Shown piece by piece: positions 27,063-35,962 of a stretch of 64,000 nt of DNA (its first letter is position 1; each line of letters opens with the position of its first letter). The stretch comes from CAIRDP01 sp037134895. Its GTDB lineage: Bacteria > Bacteroidota > Bacteroidia > Bacteroidales > FEN-979. A program made the translations under genes and the position numbers. Below the pieces are notes generated by a model, which did no database searches, was not told where the DNA came from, and saw only the letters and a program-made list of their open reading frames with translations. The stretch lies in NCBI GenBank assembly GCA_037134895.1, contig JBAXLI010000014.1:1-64000 (forward strand). Reading direction: 5' to 3'.

Positions 27063-28994
27063 ATGAAGTTACTTATGAGAAAAAAATTCATTTTATCCCT
27101 GATCTGTTCAGGGATTCTTGCACTTTCTTTTATTATGGAAGGATGTAAACCCGGAAAACCTGCCCAGGTGAGGCAGATACCACTTGAGGATTTTTTTAAA
27201 AATCCTGAAAAATCTCGTTACCAGATCTCTCCCGACGGAAAGTATTTTTCGTTCATGGCACCATACCAGAAGAGGATGAACATTTTTGTACAGGAAATCG
27301 GGAAGGACAGCGCAATGAGGCTTACTTCAGAAACCGACCGCGATATCTCCAACTATTTCTGGAAGAACCCCACCAGGATCCTTTTCCTGAAAGATACAGG
27401 GGGTGATGAAAATTTCCGATTGTACGGGGTAAATGTCGATGGAAGCAATCTTAAATGTTTTACCGACTTCCCTAAAGTCCGCACTGAACTTTTCGATGAG
27501 ATGGAAAACTTCCCCGATGAGGTGCTGATCGGGCTTAACAAGAGAAATCCCCAGGTATTTGACCCGTTCCGCCTTAACATTGTCACTGGTGAGATGAAAC
27601 AGCTCGCCGAGAATCCGGGTAATATACAGGGATGGATGATGGACCATGATGGCAAACTTCGGGTTGCAGTTGCAATCGTCGACGGGGTGAATTCCCAGAT
27701 CCTATACCGCGAAAAGGAAACCGACAAGTTCAAGCCGGTCCTTACCACGAATTTCAAGGAGAATGTTTCACCGGTATTTTTCACTTTCGACAATAAGAAC
27801 GTATATGCAATTTCGAACCTCGGAAGGGATAAATCGGTGGTCGTTGAATTTGACATTGCCAATGGGAAGGAGATAAAAACCCTTTATGAGAATCCCAATT
27901 TTGACATAAGCTCTCTGAATTATTCCAAAAAACGCAAGGTTCTGACCACGGCCGACTATGAATCGGCTAAGCTCGAGCGTTATTTCTTTGATGAAGAAAC
28001 AAAGAAGATCTACGACAGGGTACAAAAAGAAGTGGGTAACCTGAATGTGAACATCCCGTGGGCCACAAAAGCTGAAGATAAATTTATCGTACGCGTATAC
28101 AGTGACAGGTCCCTTGGGGCATATTACATTTACGATAAAACTGCGGATAAGCTCACAAAGATCGCCGACATTGGCCCCTGGCTGAAGACGGAGGAGCTTG
28201 CAGAAATGCTGCCGATTGAATATAAGTCACGTGATGGCTTAACAATTAGCGGGTACCTGACCCTTCCGGTTGGTTATACTTTGGAGACTGCTAAAAATCT
28301 TCCGCTGGTTGTGAATCCTCATGGCGGTCCGTGGGCACGTGACAGCTGGGGATTTAACCCTGAGATCCAGTTCCTTGCAAACAGGGGCTACGCTGTTTTA
28401 CAAATGAACTTCAGGGGTTCGACCGGTTACGGGAGAAAATTCTGGGAAGACTCATTCAAACAATGGGGACTGACCATGCAGGACGATGTTTCCGACGGAT
28501 TGAAATGGCTGGTCGATAAGGGGATTGCCGATCCAAAGCGTGTTGCGATCTATGGCGGAAGCTACGGAGGGTATGCTACCCTGATGGGCATTGTGAAAGA
28601 TCCCGATCAGTATGCAGCTGCAGTGGATTATGTAGGTGTTTCGAACATGTTCACCTTCATGAACACCATTCCTCCTTACTGGAAACCCATGCTCGACATG
28701 TTTCACGAGATGGTTGGAGATCCTAAAAAGGACAGTGCACTTCTTGCTTCAGTTTCACCGGTATTTCATGTTGACAAGATCAAAACCCCCCTGTTCATCG
28801 CACAGGGAGCCAATGATCCGAGGGTGAACAAAGCCGAGTCGGACCAGATGGTTGAGGCATTGAAAAAGAAGGGAGTTGTCGTTGAATACATGGTCAAAGA
28901 CAATGAAGGCCATGGCTTCCACAACGAAGAGAACCGCTTTGATTTTTACAGGGCGATGGAGAAATTCCTGGGGCAGCATCTGAACAAAAAATAA
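27063..28994 (+). CDS. S9 family prolyl-oligopeptidase-type serine peptidase
   Basis: Peptidase of 643 residues cleaving short peptides, often after proline. An N-terminal hydrophobic export segment is followed by a WD40-like beta-propeller (about 45-370) and an alpha/beta-hydrolase domain. The triad is Ser500 in YGGSYGGY, Asp585 in GANDPRV and His617 in EGHGFH. A cysteine after the hydrophobic stretch (MEGC) is a poor lipobox, so the protein may be periplasmic or a lipoprotein. A second ATG at 27075 (MRKKFILSL) fits the export signal better. It shares a bidirectional terminator with manC. Confidence 0.93.
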   Translation: MKLLMRKKFILSLICSGILALSFIMEGCKPGKPAQVRQIPLEDFFKNPEKSRYQISPDGKYFSFMAPYQKRMNIFVQEIGKDSAMRLTSETDRDISNYFWKNPTRILFLKDTGGDENFRLYGVNVDGSNLKCFTDFPKVRTELFDEMENFPDEVLIGLNKRNPQVFDPFRLNIVTGEMKQLAENPGNIQGWMMDHDGKLRVAVAIVDGVNSQILYREKETDKFKPVLTTNFKENVSPVFFTFDNKNVYAISNLGRDKSVVVEFDIANGKEIKTLYENPNFDISSLNYSKKRKVLTTADYESAKLERYFFDEETKKIYDRVQKEVGNLNVNIPWATKAEDKFIVRVYSDRSLGAYYIYDKTADKLTKIADIGPWLKTEELAEMLPIEYKSRDGLTISGYLTLPVGYTLETAKNLPLVVNPHGGPWARDSWGFNPEIQFLANRGYAVLQMNFRGSTGYGRKFWEDSFKQWGLTMQDDVSDGLKWLVDKGIADPKRVAIYGGSYGGYATLMGIVKDPDQYAAAVDYVGVSNMFTFMNTIPPYWKPMLDMFHEMVGDPKKDSALLASVSPVFHVDKIKTPLFIAQGANDPRVNKAESDQMVEALKKKGVVVEYMVKDNEGHGFHNEENRFDFYRAMEKFLGQHLNKK

Positions 28995-28995
28995 T

Positions 28996-29030
28996 AAAAA
29001 AAGGGGGCTGCATTGAAGCCCCCTTTTTTT
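28996..29030. terminator. Bidirectional terminator between the S9 peptidase and manC
   Basis: Seven A, then GGGGGCT (29003-29009), a 7-base loop, AGCCCCC (29017-29023) and seven T. The perfect 7-bp GC stem with A- and T-runs on both sides serves both converging genes; manC's stop is inside its edge. Confidence 0.93.
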
Positions 29031-30126
29031 ATACATATTTCTCGCCCTTCTCCAGTCTCACGTCATTGACGAACTGACGGATCTGCTGTTCATCAGCCTT
29101 ACGGCATACAAGGAGCACATTGTCGGATTCCACAACGATATAATCGTTCAGCCCTTCAAGGACAACAACCTTATCGTTCGGCATATTCACAATGCAATTG
29201 TTCGAATCATATAAAATCACATTCTTTCCAACAACGGTATTAGAATGTTTGTCTTTGGGCCTGTTCTCGAATAAAGAACCCCAGGTCCCCAGGTCGGACC
29301 ATCCGAAATCAGCAGCAAGGATGTATACATTACTTGCCTTTTCCATGACACCATAGTCAATGGAAATACTTTTACAGATGGTATATGTTTCCCTGATAAA
29401 AGCTTTCTCTTTTGGTGTCTTGTAAATTTTGATCCCCTTCCTGAAGAGTGCGTCCACTTCGGGCAGATGCTCCTCGAATGCCTTGATAATGCTTTTGACC
29501 GACCAGATGAAGATTCCCGAATTCCACAGGAAATCCCCACATTTCAGGAAGGTGATCGCAAGATCGAGGTTTGGCTTTTCGGTGAAAGTTTTTACTCTCA
29601 TGATGTGAGGGTCTTTCGGGTAAACCGTGCCTTCATTGAACTGTATATAGCCGTAACCGGTATCGGGCCTGCTGGGTTTGATCCCCAGGGTCAGGAGCCA
29701 GTCGTTCTCAGAAACCGCTTCAAGAGCAGATTTGATATTGGCAACGAACACATCTTCTTTAAGGATGATATGATCTGACGGGGCCACCACGATACGGGCC
29801 TCGGGATCCCGGTCAAGGATGCGGTAGTTGGCATAGGCAATACAGGGAGCAGTATTACGCCTCGAAGGTTCGAGAAGAATCTGGTCGGGCAGCATTTCGG
29901 GGACCTGCTGGTGTACGAGGTCAAAGTAAATTTCGTTGGTCACAACGTAAATGTTCTCCTTTGGGCAGATTTTCTTGAATCTCCTGAAAGTTTGCTGGAT
30001 CAGGGTCTCACCCGTGCCAAGAATATCAATGAATTGTTTGGGATGGCTGGTCCTGCTCATGGGCCAGAAACGGGCGCCTATTCCGCCGGCCATAATAACA
30101 CAAAAATTATGCTTCGATTTTGCCAT
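29029..30126 (-). CDS. manC: Mannose-1-phosphate guanylyltransferase
   Basis: Makes GDP-mannose from mannose-1-phosphate and GTP for glycan and GDP-fucose synthesis. The N-terminal VIMAGGIGARFWPMSR is the nucleotide-binding signature, followed by VAPSDHII and FTEKP. The 365 residues contain only the nucleotidyltransferase and beta-helix parts, without the phosphomannose isomerase domain of longer AlgA-type proteins. The ATG at 30126 sits about 20 bases after a well-formed promoter. Confidence 0.93.
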   Translation of the reverse strand: MAKSKHNFCVIMAGGIGARFWPMSRTSHPKQFIDILGTGETLIQQTFRRFKKICPKENIYVVTNEIYFDLVHQQVPEMLPDQILLEPSRRNTAPCIAYANYRILDRDPEARIVVAPSDHIILKEDVFVANIKSALEAVSENDWLLTLGIKPSRPDTGYGYIQFNEGTVYPKDPHIMRVKTFTEKPNLDLAITFLKCGDFLWNSGIFIWSVKSIIKAFEEHLPEVDALFRKGIKIYKTPKEKAFIRETYTICKSISIDYGVMEKASNVYILAADFGWSDLGTWGSLFENRPKDKHSNTVVGKNVILYDSNNCIVNMPNDKVVVLEGLNDYIVVESDNVLLVCRKADEQQIRQFVNDVRLEKGEKYV

Positions 30127-30144
30127 GGTACGAACTTTCTATTG

Positions 30145-30176
30145 CAAACATAATTATTATCCCGACGAATTACAAT
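30145..30176 (-). promoter_or_regulatory. Promoter of manC
   Basis: Minus-strand TATGTTTG (30145-30152) is an exact -7 element, with ATTG (30173-30176) 20 bases upstream as a three-of-four -33 match. It overlaps the last codons of the upstream SprT-like gene, so manC is separately transcribed. Confidence 0.65.
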
Positions 30177-30811
30177 ACTTTTTCTTCCTTCTGAATTTTT
30201 ATATGTAAAACCATAGCTTCAGGACTAAAAAGATACATCCTGCCAGTCTTAAAACACTGGCAGCGATAGCGTTTCCTGAGTTGGTCTAGCTTGATGAACA
30301 TTCTTCCGGAACCAATTTTAAACAGCTCTCCTTCAGGCAGTTCACTTATCCTGATATGATCCCCCGGAGGGTCGTGGGCCTGTAAAAGCCTGTTCAGCCG
30401 GCTGTCGGCCGAGGAAGAAGCTTTAGGGTCCCTGAAGTATTCGGCAAGAGCCTGTTCAATCTCAGCCGGAAATATATTCATGCTTATGAAAGGCTGCATC
30501 AGGCCTGTAAAACGCTTTTTCCACTGAGGCCCGTGGGGTTTGGGACGATGTTTTCGGATAAGGAAAAAATTGGCTTTCTCGGTATCAAGGTATACAAAGA
30601 AGTGTGCAATCTCATGGATCAGCGTAAGCAGGAAAGCATACTGATTCAAGTCCCCGTTGACCGTGATCTTCGATGGCTGTCCTTTCCCAGCCTGCCTGAA
30701 ATCACCTGTTTTGGTAGAGCGCTTTCGGGTGATCCTGCAGTCAAGGTAATGCCCCTGAAGGCAAACGATCAGCATATCCATGGCTGCAGCAGGGATATGC
30801 TTCCCGAACAT
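30170..30811 (-). CDS. SprT-like zinc metalloprotease-fold protein
   Basis: The zincin motif HEIAHF follows the family block RITRKRSTKTGDFR. The C-terminal YRCQC segment is a remnant of the SprT zinc ribbon. SprT/Spartan-type proteins are linked to DNA-protein crosslink repair, but the role of short bacterial members is not settled. The frame is open to an ATG at 30940, but the extra 43 residues lie over a convincing lipoprotein gene in another frame. The ATG at 30811, 21 bases after that gene's stop, is preferred and gives 213 residues. Confidence 0.72.
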   Translation of the reverse strand: MFGKHIPAAAMDMLIVCLQGHYLDCRITRKRSTKTGDFRQAGKGQPSKITVNGDLNQYAFLLTLIHEIAHFFVYLDTEKANFFLIRKHRPKPHGPQWKKRFTGLMQPFISMNIFPAEIEQALAEYFRDPKASSSADSRLNRLLQAHDPPGDHIRISELPEGELFKIGSGRMFIKLDQLRKRYRCQCFKTGRMYLFSPEAMVLHIKIQKEEKVL

Positions 30812-30831
30812 ACCTGAAATCTTTTCTGGGG

Positions 30832-31011
30832 TCAGGAGGTAGCGTTTATCGGGGGAGCGCTCAAATAGCCGAATTGAGGGCAGTTGCAATTTTTCGGGTG
30901 TTTGGGTTTGGAACGGGAAGGGTAACGCTGTGAAGAACATGAGGATATCACAAATACCATCATAGATGCAAAAATCAAGAAAATCAGTATCCGCATGAAG
31001 GCCTTATGCAT
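30832..31011 (-). CDS. Small lipoprotein with NCNCPQF motif
   Basis: About 59 residues: a hydrophobic signal with lipobox ISSC, then a basic Pro/Lys/Arg tail ending in KNCNCPQFGY. I recall similar tiny lipoproteins in Bacteroidetes; function is unknown. ATGs at 31047, 31011 and 30996 are all in frame; 31011 or 30996 best fits a signal peptide. Its stop is 21 bases before the preferred SprT-like start, suggesting a two-gene unit. Confidence 0.6.
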   Translation of the reverse strand: MHKAFMRILIFLIFASMMVFVISSCSSQRYPSRSKPKHPKNCNCPQFGYLSAPPINATS

Positions 31012-31055
31012 ATAGTTATTAACAGTAGAATTAAGCTGTTGTTTCATTAAAACGC

Positions 31056-31063
31056 TAATTTTG
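31056..31063 (+). promoter_or_regulatory. -7 element for the mlaE-mlaF-cvpA operon
   Basis: TAATTTTG is an exact TAnnTTTG, 28 bases before the mlaE ATG, giving a leader of about 22 bases. No good -33 element at 19-21 bases. Confidence 0.45.
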
Positions 31064-31091
31064 ATAAAAATGGTATCTTAGCACTGGATTT

Positions 31092-31835
31092 ATGTTAAGA
31101 CCAATCTCAACAATCGGAAGTTATGTACTGCTGATGCGGCGCGTTTTCACCAGGCCGCAGAAAGGAAGACTTTTTTGGCAGGCTTTATTATTCGAGATCG
31201 ACCAGCTCGGAGTTGATTCAATTGGCATTGTTGCCTTTATCTCGACGTTTATGGGGGCCGTTGTTGCCATCCAGACTGCTTATAATATCGACAACCCCTT
31301 TATTCCTATGTCAATGGTCGGCTGGACAACACGCCAGTCTATTTTCCTTGAGTTTTCCCCTACGGTGATCAGTCTTATCCTGGCAGGAAAAGTGGGATCA
31401 CGCATAGCTTCACAAATTGGAACTATGAGGGTAACTGAACAAATCGATGCGCTGGAGATCATGGGTGTTAATTCTGCAAATTACCTCATCTTTCCAAAGG
31501 TAGTTGCCCTTTTACTCATTAACCCGGTGTTAATTGTTTTCAGCATGTGGCTTGGCATCATTGGAGGATTAGGAGCAATGGTCTTTTCGAAACTAGTTAC
31601 CATGCATGATTATATTCATGGAATACAGATTGATTTTCAGGCATATGTGATTTTTTATGCCCTGACCAAAACGATTTGTTTTGCGTTTATCATTGCCACA
31701 GTATCGGGATTTTTCGGGTACCAGACGGAGGGCGGGGCTCTTGAAGTGGGCCAGGCAAGCACGAAGGCCGTTGTCGTGAGCAGTATCGTGGTCATACTGT
31801 TTAACCTTGTCCTCACTCAACTCCTTCTGGGATGA
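31092..31835 (+). CDS. mlaE: MlaE-family lipid transport permease
   Basis: Inner-membrane permease of 247 residues with about five to six helices, of the MlaE/YrbE family that moves phospholipids between inner and outer membranes. Conserved text includes the amphipathic start, VAFISTFMGAVVAIQTAYN, GKVGSRIASQIGTMRVTEQIDALEIMG and the C-terminal GGALEVGQAST. Its stop overlaps the mlaF ATG (ATGA), so the pair is translationally coupled. No substrate-binding MlaD is adjacent. Confidence 0.93.
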   Translation: MLRPISTIGSYVLLMRRVFTRPQKGRLFWQALLFEIDQLGVDSIGIVAFISTFMGAVVAIQTAYNIDNPFIPMSMVGWTTRQSIFLEFSPTVISLILAGKVGSRIASQIGTMRVTEQIDALEIMGVNSANYLIFPKVVALLLINPVLIVFSMWLGIIGGLGAMVFSKLVTMHDYIHGIQIDFQAYVIFYALTKTICFAFIIATVSGFFGYQTEGGALEVGQASTKAVVVSSIVVILFNLVLTQLLLG

Positions 31836-32578
31836 TCGAAGCAAGAAATATCAATAAATATTTCGGTGAGAACCATGTGCTCAGGAATGTTTCGTGCAGG
31901 TTTCATCCGGGCAAAACAAATCTGATCATAGGCCAGAGTGGTTCAGGCAAGACCGTGCTGATGAAATGTCTGGTTGGCCTTTTTGAGGTTGATGACGGAC
32001 AAATCCTTTACGATGCAAGGAACTTCTCGGCAATGACCATTGAACAGAGAAAGGAGATAAGGCAGGAACTGGGCATGTTGTTCCAGGGTGCCGCATTGTT
32101 TGATTCCATGAATGTTCAGGAAAATGTGATGTTCCCTTTGAACATGTTCACCAATCAGCCCATGGAAGAAAAACTTGAACGGGTGAATTTTGTATTGAAA
32201 CGGGTGAACCTGGAAAACAGAAACAAGCTTATGACTTCTGAGCTCAGCGGGGGAATGAAAAAGCGTGTTGCCATTGCGAGGGCTATCGTGATGAACCCGA
32301 AATATTTATTTTGTGATGAGCCAAATTCTGGATTAGATCCAATTACATCAAATCTCATCGACCTGCTGATCCAGGAACTTACTTATGAATACGGGATCAC
32401 AACCATTGTCAACACCCATGACATGAATTCAGTGCTTTCGATAGGGGATTCCATCGAATTTATCTATCAGGGCCAGATATGGTGGTCGGGGAACAAAGAA
32501 GAGATACTTCATATGGGAAACCAGGAACTTAATGATTTTGTTTTCGGAACTGAATTAACAAAAAGGATCAGGAAATGA
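31832..32578 (+). CDS. mlaF: MlaF-family lipid transport ATPase
   Basis: ABC ATPase of 248 residues energising the MlaE permease. Walker A GQSGSGKT at 34-41, signature LSGGMKKR, and Walker B LFCDEPNSGLDP are intact; the GMKKR variant is characteristic of MlaF. It overlaps mlaE upstream and cvpA downstream by ATGA, making a tightly coupled three-gene operon. Confidence 0.93.
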   Translation: MIEARNINKYFGENHVLRNVSCRFHPGKTNLIIGQSGSGKTVLMKCLVGLFEVDDGQILYDARNFSAMTIEQRKEIRQELGMLFQGAALFDSMNVQENVMFPLNMFTNQPMEEKLERVNFVLKRVNLENRNKLMTSELSGGMKKRVAIARAIVMNPKYLFCDEPNSGLDPITSNLIDLLIQELTYEYGITTIVNTHDMNSVLSIGDSIEFIYQGQIWWSGNKEEILHMGNQELNDFVFGTELTKRIRK

Positions 32579-33105
32579 ATTTTTTCGATGTGCTGGTCCT
32601 GGGCTTTATTGCCCTTTTTGTGATCAACGGGTTCCGTAAGGGATTTATCATCAGCCTGGCTTCCCTGATTGCCCTGATCCTGGGGATCTACCTTGCTGTC
32701 AATTTCTCGAATTTTGTCCAGGGACTTCTCCAGGATAATTTTCATCCTTCAAAAACCTGGCTGCCAATACTCTCCTTTGTGATAACCTTCCTCGTGGTGG
32801 CCATTCTGGTGCTTATTGTTGCCAGGGTCGTCGAAAAGATAGTGGATGTTGTGGGGATGGGGGTCTTTAACAAGCTGGCTGGTGGTTTGCTAGGACTGGT
32901 GAAGGGGGTGCTTGTTGCAAGCATTATCCTGTTTATCGTGTATTCGGCCGACAAAAAGCAAAAATGGATTACCCCCGAAGAGAAGAAAGAATCTTTTAGC
33001 ATGAACACGGTTGAAAGAGTCTTTCCCAGGATAATGACATCCACGGGAACAAGCCTTCATTTCTCTCTTTTCGGGGATGAACAGAAGAAAGCAGATCAGA
33101 AGTAA
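32575..33105 (+). CDS. CvpA-family membrane protein
   Basis: Protein of 176 residues with four hydrophobic helices, starting FFDVLVLGFIALFVINGFRKGF as in CvpA (colicin V production/peptidoglycan-related) proteins, and a soluble tail of about 40 residues. CvpA family members affect envelope integrity and bile resistance in other bacteria, which suits coupling to a lipid-transport system. Biochemical function is unknown. Confidence 0.85.
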   Translation: MNFFDVLVLGFIALFVINGFRKGFIISLASLIALILGIYLAVNFSNFVQGLLQDNFHPSKTWLPILSFVITFLVVAILVLIVARVVEKIVDVVGMGVFNKLAGGLLGLVKGVLVASIILFIVYSADKKQKWITPEEKKESFSMNTVERVFPRIMTSTGTSLHFSLFGDEQKKADQK

Positions 33106-33125
33106 AGCAGGTTAATGGTTTCTGC

Positions 33126-34316
33126 TTAATCCAGGATGGCTTTAATTCCCGGCAGTTCCTTTCCTTCGATGTACTCAAGCATGGCACCTCCACCGGTGGA
33201 TACGTAACTGACTTTGTCGCCCAATTCGTACTTGTTAATAGCTGCTACCGAATCCCCTCCGCCTATCAGTGAAAACGAGCCTGCTGCAGTTGCATCGGCA
33301 ATAGCAAGAGCGATGCTTTTAGTGCCTTCCTCGTAATTATTCATCTCGAACACACCCATAGGACCGTTCCATAGGATTGTGGAAGATTTTTCGATCACAT
33401 GCCTGAATTTCAGAATTGCGGCAGGACCGATATCGAGGCCCAGCCAGGGCAGGGGAATATCGTAAGCGCTGGAAAGCTTTTTGTTTGCATCATTCGAAAA
33501 GGCATCGGCGATGATTGCATCAGGAGGGATATACAGGTTCACTCCCAGTGATTTAGCTCCTTCTATGATATTCTTTGCCAGTTCGATGTATTCGTCTTCA
33601 ACCAGGGAAGCGCCGGTCTCACCGCCCAGGGCCCTGATAAAGGTGAACATCATGCCCCCGCCAATGATCAGGTTGTCGACCTTGTCCATCAGGTGGTTGA
33701 TGATCTCGATCTTGGTCGAGACCTTGGCTCCCCCCAGGATTGCAGTGAAAGGCCGTTGTGCATTTTTAACACATTTATCGAGATTCAGGATTTCGCTTCC
33801 CATAACATAGCCGAACATCTTTGTTTCGGGAAAGAACATGGCAATGATGGCTGTGGAGGCATGGGCACGGTGGGCTGTTCCGAATGCATCGTTCACATAC
33901 AGATCTCCAAGTTTGGCCAGCTTCCCGGCAAAGGCCTCGTCACCCTTCTCCTCTTCCTTGTAAAAGCGTAGGTTTTCGAGAAGCAGCACATCTCCCGGCT
34001 TCAGGTTGGCGGCCAGGGTTTTTGCTGACTCACCGATGCAGTCATCGGCAAACTGAACAGGGCGGTTAAGTTTTGACGAAAGGTAGGGAACGAGGTGTTT
34101 AAGGGAAAATTTATCTTCAGGACCGCCTTTTGGCCTCCCCAGGTGGGACATCAGGATCACTGATCCTCCATCGTTGAGTATTTTGTTTATTGTCGGGATA
34201 GTGGCTTCGATCCTTGTGGTATCGGTTATGTTGAACTGGGCATCCAGAGGTACATTAAAATCAACCCTGATAAGCGCCTTTTTACCTGCAAAATTGAAAT
34301 CATCAATGGTTTTCAT
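33126..34316 (-). CDS. pgk: Phosphoglycerate kinase
   Basis: Glycolytic enzyme transferring phosphate from 1,3-bisphosphoglycerate to ADP. Motifs are RVDFNVPLD at the start, SHLGRPKG, LLLENLRF, GGAKVSTKIEII and the nucleotide-loop GGGDSVAAI near the end. The length of 396 is typical. It is convergent with cvpA and divergent from the amidase gene. Confidence 0.97.
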   Translation of the reverse strand: MKTIDDFNFAGKKALIRVDFNVPLDAQFNITDTTRIEATIPTINKILNDGGSVILMSHLGRPKGGPEDKFSLKHLVPYLSSKLNRPVQFADDCIGESAKTLAANLKPGDVLLLENLRFYKEEEKGDEAFAGKLAKLGDLYVNDAFGTAHRAHASTAIIAMFFPETKMFGYVMGSEILNLDKCVKNAQRPFTAILGGAKVSTKIEIINHLMDKVDNLIIGGGMMFTFIRALGGETGASLVEDEYIELAKNIIEGAKSLGVNLYIPPDAIIADAFSNDANKKLSSAYDIPLPWLGLDIGPAAILKFRHVIEKSSTILWNGPMGVFEMNNYEEGTKSIALAIADATAAGSFSLIGGGDSVAAINKYELGDKVSYVSTGGGAMLEYIEGKELPGIKAILD

Positions 34317-34338
34317 AAAATCGAGTTTTAATCAACGG

Positions 34339-34346
34339 CAAAATTA
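34339..34346 (-). promoter_or_regulatory. -7 element of pgk
   Basis: Minus-strand TAATTTTG is an exact TAnnTTTG, 22 bases before the pgk ATG. On the other strand, TAATTTTA at 34378-34385 is a one-mismatch candidate for the amidase gene. Confidence 0.45.
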
Positions 34347-34408
34347 AAATTTTTACCCACGACAATGCATATCTTTTTAATTTTACCCTGAATTTCAATC
34401 ATCTCACC

Positions 34409-35203
34409 ATGCAGGATTTAAGAGTAGCGTACATTCAGACAGGGCTTAGCTGGGAAGAAAAAACGGAGAACCTGAAACGGTTTGATGAGCATTTTGCAAA
34501 AATACAGGAAGATGCAGACCTGATTATACTTCCAGAAATGTTCAACACAGGGTTTTCTATAAATCCTGAACGGTTTGCCGAAGAGATGGATGGACCGGGT
34601 GTGAACTATCTGAAGAGGAAGTCAAAAGAATTCAAAGCTGTGATCATGGCGAGTTTGCTGATAAAAGCCGAAGGAGGGTTCGTCAACAGGCTAATTGCTG
34701 CACATCCAAATGGAAAATGCGAGATATACGACAAGAGGCATCTGTTTCGTTTAAGTGAGGAGTACAGGATCATCAACGGGGGCAATGAACGACTTGTGGT
34801 TAAGGTGAAAGGGTGGAAGATCAGGCCCCTTGTTTGTTACGACCTCAGGTTCCCGGTCTGGAGCAAGAATACATACTCTGAGGGAAAGTATGAGTATGAT
34901 GTGATTGTATTCATTGCCAACTGGCCTGCAACCAGGTCAAATGTCTGGAAAACGCTGATCGCGGCCAGGGCGATGGAGAACCAGGTTTATTGTATCGGTG
35001 TTAACAGGATAGGCAAAGACGGGAACGGAACCTGGCATTCGGGAGATTCCATGGCAGTTGATGCCAAGGGAAACATATTATCATCAGTCCCCGAAGGTGA
35101 AGAGGCTGTGAACATTGTGAATTTGTCAATGAAGGACCTGGAGCTCTACAGGGATTCATTCACCCTGGGGATGGACTGGGACAGGTTTAGTATTGAAGAA
35201 TAA
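34409..35203 (+). CDS. Nitrilase-superfamily amidase (omega-amidase YafV-like)
   Basis: Cytoplasmic C-N hydrolase of 264 residues. The catalytic triad is Glu43 (LPEMF), Lys109 (YDKRHLF) and Cys143 (VCYDLRFP). The spacing and the FNTGFS, RHLFR and DLRFP text match the YafV/omega-amidase group, which hydrolyses alpha-ketoglutaramate-type amides in methionine and glutamine salvage. Substrate is inferred from the subgroup. The glycosyltransferase gene starts 3 bases after the stop. Confidence 0.9.
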   Translation: MQDLRVAYIQTGLSWEEKTENLKRFDEHFAKIQEDADLIILPEMFNTGFSINPERFAEEMDGPGVNYLKRKSKEFKAVIMASLLIKAEGGFVNRLIAAHPNGKCEIYDKRHLFRLSEEYRIINGGNERLVVKVKGWKIRPLVCYDLRFPVWSKNTYSEGKYEYDVIVFIANWPATRSNVWKTLIAARAMENQVYCIGVNRIGKDGNGTWHSGDSMAVDAKGNILSSVPEGEEAVNIVNLSMKDLELYRDSFTLGMDWDRFSIEE

Positions 35204-35206
35204 AAT

Positions 35207-35962
35207 ATGCCGGCGATATCAGCAGTGATCATAGCGAAAAACGAAGAGGACAAGATCCTTCGCTGTCTTGATTCCCTTAAATCATTTGCTGCTGACATCG
35301 TGGTGGTAGATTCCATGTCGGCCGACCATACGGCCGAGGTATGCCGCAATTATGGCTGCAGGGTGTTTCAGAGGGAATTTGACGGATATGGGAACCAGAA
35401 ACAATTCGCCGTTGACCAGGCTTCCAGTGACTGGGTTTTGTCTGTTGATGCGGATGAGGTGGTATCAGATGAACTGCAGGCTGAATTGAAAGAAATTTCA
35501 ACTGCAGACGACCTGCCATTCGACGCGTACATTATCCCGTTTTCTCTTGTTTACATGGGAAAAATATTGAAACACAGCGGAGTGGGACATGAGACTCACC
35601 TGAGGCTCTTCAACAGGAAGACCGGAAAATTCACCAACACCCCGGTTCATGAAGGCATTGTCACTTCCGGCTCTACGGGAAGGCTCAGGAACCGCATACT
35701 TCATTATTCGTACAGGGATATCCGCCATCATATTGAAAAGATAAATATCTACACTTCCCAGGCAGCAGAAGGACTGGTAAAAAAGGGGAAACATTATTCA
35801 GGACTGGAAATTGCACTGAAATTCCCTTTGAGTTTTTTTACGCATTATATCATCAAAGGAGGAATTCTCGACGGTTTCCCGGGCTTCATCTGGTCCTGGC
35901 TGTCGGCATTCTACGCCAGCCTGAAACTTGCAAAAACAGCTGAACTTCAGAGAAAAAAATGA
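35207..35962 (+). CDS. Family 2 glycosyltransferase (WaaE/KdtX-like)
   Basis: GT-A-fold enzyme of 251 residues with N-terminal SAVIIAKNEEDKILRCLDSL, then the metal-binding DADE motif (SVDADEVV) and the acceptor region GHETHLRLFNRK. The short length and this text fit the lipopolysaccharide core beta-glucosyltransferase group. It overlaps the deacetylase gene by ATGA, part of an envelope glycan operon with the amidase, NodB and ligase genes. Confidence 0.88.
   Translation: MPAISAVIIAKNEEDKILRCLDSLKSFAADIVVVDSMSADHTAEVCRNYGCRVFQREFDGYGNQKQFAVDQASSDWVLSVDADEVVSDELQAELKEISTADDLPFDAYIIPFSLVYMGKILKHSGVGHETHLRLFNRKTGKFTNTPVHEGIVTSGSTGRLRNRILHYSYRDIRHHIEKINIYTSQAAEGLVKKGKHYSGLEIALKFPLSFFTHYIIKGGILDGFPGFIWSWLSAFYASLKLAKTAELQRKK

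Noticed and set aside
33105..33127. AAGCAG/CTGCTT hairpin between cvpA and pgk as a terminator
   Set aside because: The stem is only 6 bp with an 11-base loop and no T-run in either direction.
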